This document shows, one piece after another, positions 8,076 through 9,050 of a stretch of 9,050 nucleotides of DNA. Source of the stretch: Cytophagales bacterium (GTDB lineage: Bacteria; Bacteroidota; Bacteroidia; Cytophagales; Cyclobacteriaceae); contig DNZD01000142.1 in NCBI GenBank assembly GCA_003504855.1, positions 1 to 9,050 of the forward strand, written 5' to 3'. The translations under genes were made by a program, and so were the position numbers. Below the pieces are notes generated by a model. It saw only the letters and a program-made list of their open reading frames with translations, was not told the origin of the DNA and did no database searches. The number at the start of each line of letters is the position of its first letter. Position 1 is the first letter of the stretch.

Positions 8076-9050
8076 ATGGCCAAGAAGACTACAACAACAC
8101 CGATCATCACGTCTGACGAGAGTTTTAGTCTCCTCACGGACTTTGATATTCACCTGTTCAGATCAGGAAAACATTTCCGGCTGTATAACAAACTCGGGGC
8201 ACACACGGTGCAGCACGGAGGACGGGAAGGAACCTACTTCGCCGTCTGGGCACCCAATGCAACAGCTGTATCCGTCATCGGAAACTTCAATTACTGGCAA
8301 TCCGGAACACATAAATTGAATCCCCGTTGGGATGAATCCGGTATCTGGGAGGGATTCTTTACAGGCATCACACGGGGTGAAGTCTACAAGTATGCTATTC
8401 AATCCAATACCGGCGAATACCTGGAGAAGGCAGATCCCTTTGCGTTTTATGCGGAGATACCGCCCAAGACAGCGTCTATTGTATGGAAGCCATCCTACGA
8501 GTGGAATGACCAGTTGTGGATGGAGCAACGGAAGAATCAGGCTGGAAAGAACAAACCCTATTCCGTCTATGAGGTGCACCTCGGCAGCTGGCGACGCAAG
8601 CCGGAAGATGGCAACCGGTCACTGACCTATCGGGAATTGGCAGTTGACTTGGTGTCCTATGTGCGTGACATGGGATTCAGCCACGTGGAATTTCTGCCTG
8701 TTATGGAGCACCCTTTCTTTGGATCGTGGGGCTACCAGTTGACTGGTTATTTTGCACCGACCAGCCGCTTTGGCGCTCCGGAAGACTTTATGTTTCTCGT
8801 GGACGCGTTTCACCAGGCAGGCATTGGAGTAATCCTGGACTGGGTACCATCCCATTTTCCGGGTGATGCCCATGGGCTCTACAAGTTTGATGGTACCCAT
8901 TTGTTCGAACATGCGGATCCCCGCAAAGGATTTCATCCCGATTGGAGCAGCTATATCTATAACTATGGCCGTCCTGAAGTGCGGGCATTCCTGATCTCCA
9001 ACGCGCTCTTCTGGCTGGATTACTTCCACATCGATGGCCTGCGTGTAGAT
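8076..9050 (+). CDS. glgB: 1,4-alpha-glucan branching enzyme GlgB, 3' end outside the window
   Basis: Open from ATG 8076 to the right edge (325 visible residues, no stop). The enzyme cuts an alpha-1,4-glucan chain and rejoins it by an alpha-1,6 link, branching the polymer made by GlgE. Residues about 35-130 form a CBM48 domain (YFAVWAPNATAVSVIGNFNYW, in part at 54-74). The GH13 barrel follows with SVYEVHLGSWRR (163-174), GSWGYQLTGYFAPTSRFG (216-233), region I ILDWVPSHF (253-261), FDGTHLFEHADPR (271-283) and YNYGRPEVR (295-303). The last codon is the nucleophile Asp of HIDGLRVD (residue 325, 9048-9050), so catalytic regions III and IV are not visible. The CBM48 begins close to the N-terminus, so the extra N1 module of E. 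coli GlgB (728 residues) is absent; this is the shorter form. A 21-nt gap separates it from the maltokinase fusion. Confidence 0.96.
   Translation, partial: MAKKTTTTPIITSDESFSLLTDFDIHLFRSGKHFRLYNKLGAHTVQHGGREGTYFAVWAPNATAVSVIGNFNYWQSGTHKLNPRWDESGIWEGFFTGITRGEVYKYAIQSNTGEYLEKADPFAFYAEIPPKTASIVWKPSYEWNDQLWMEQRKNQAGKNKPYSVYEVHLGSWRRKPEDGNRSLTYRELAVDLVSYVRDMGFSHVEFLPVMEHPFFGSWGYQLTGYFAPTSRFGAPEDFMFLVDAFHQAGIGVILDWVPSHFPGDAHGLYKFDGTHLFEHADPRKGFHPDWSSYIYNYGRPEVRAFLISNALFWLDYFHIDGLRVD

Noticed and set aside
1..9050. CRISPR arrays, tRNA/rRNA genes, insertion sequences, terminators or internal promoters
   Set aside because: The window is coding almost end to end. I saw no repeated units, no transposase motifs, no tRNA-like folds and no hairpin plus T-run, and the gaps between genes are 21 nt or less.

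Overview
The window looks like part of one co-directional operon for alpha-glucan metabolism, all on the + strand and with almost no intergenic DNA. The likely host is a member of the Bacteroidota, perhaps a Cytophagales-type bacterium. Three things point there: a lipoprotein signal peptide ending in F-S-C followed by K-N-D, start codons without convincing Shine-Dalgarno sequences, and a first gene carrying amylase motifs I associate with that phylum. This placement is from pattern recognition, not a database search.

Layout. (1) Positions 1-1226: the 3' part of a GH13 alpha-amylase-type hydrolase, open across the left edge. (2) 1229-2776: a complete GH13 alpha-amylase-like lipoprotein. (3) 2782-4725: GlgE, the maltosyltransferase that uses alpha-maltose 1-phosphate. 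(4) 4725-8054: a trehalose synthase (TreS)-like domain fused to a maltokinase (Mak/Pep2). (5) 8076-9050: the 5' part of the glycogen branching enzyme GlgB, cut by the right edge exactly at its catalytic nucleophile. Gaps between genes are 2 nt, 5 nt, a 1-nt overlap and 21 nt. No RNA gene, mobile element, CRISPR array, terminator or long non-coding stretch is visible.

How the genes fit together. The two amylases would release maltose and short maltodextrins. Maltokinase makes maltose 1-phosphate, GlgE polymerises its maltosyl unit onto a linear alpha-1,4-glucan, and GlgB adds alpha-1,6 branches. In the textbook GlgE pathway TreS also supplies maltose from trehalose.

Most notable observation. 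In the TreS-like domain the catalytic nucleophile Asp of the GFRLD motif is replaced by proline (P208, codon 5346-5348), although the surrounding TreS motifs, the general acid Glu (E250) and the third Asp (D316) remain. Several other active-site neighbours have also changed. The kinase half has all its expected motifs. The protein therefore looks like a maltokinase carrying a catalytically dead TreS domain, which would make this a maltose-fed rather than trehalose-fed GlgE pathway, with amylase genes in the same operon as the apparent maltose source.
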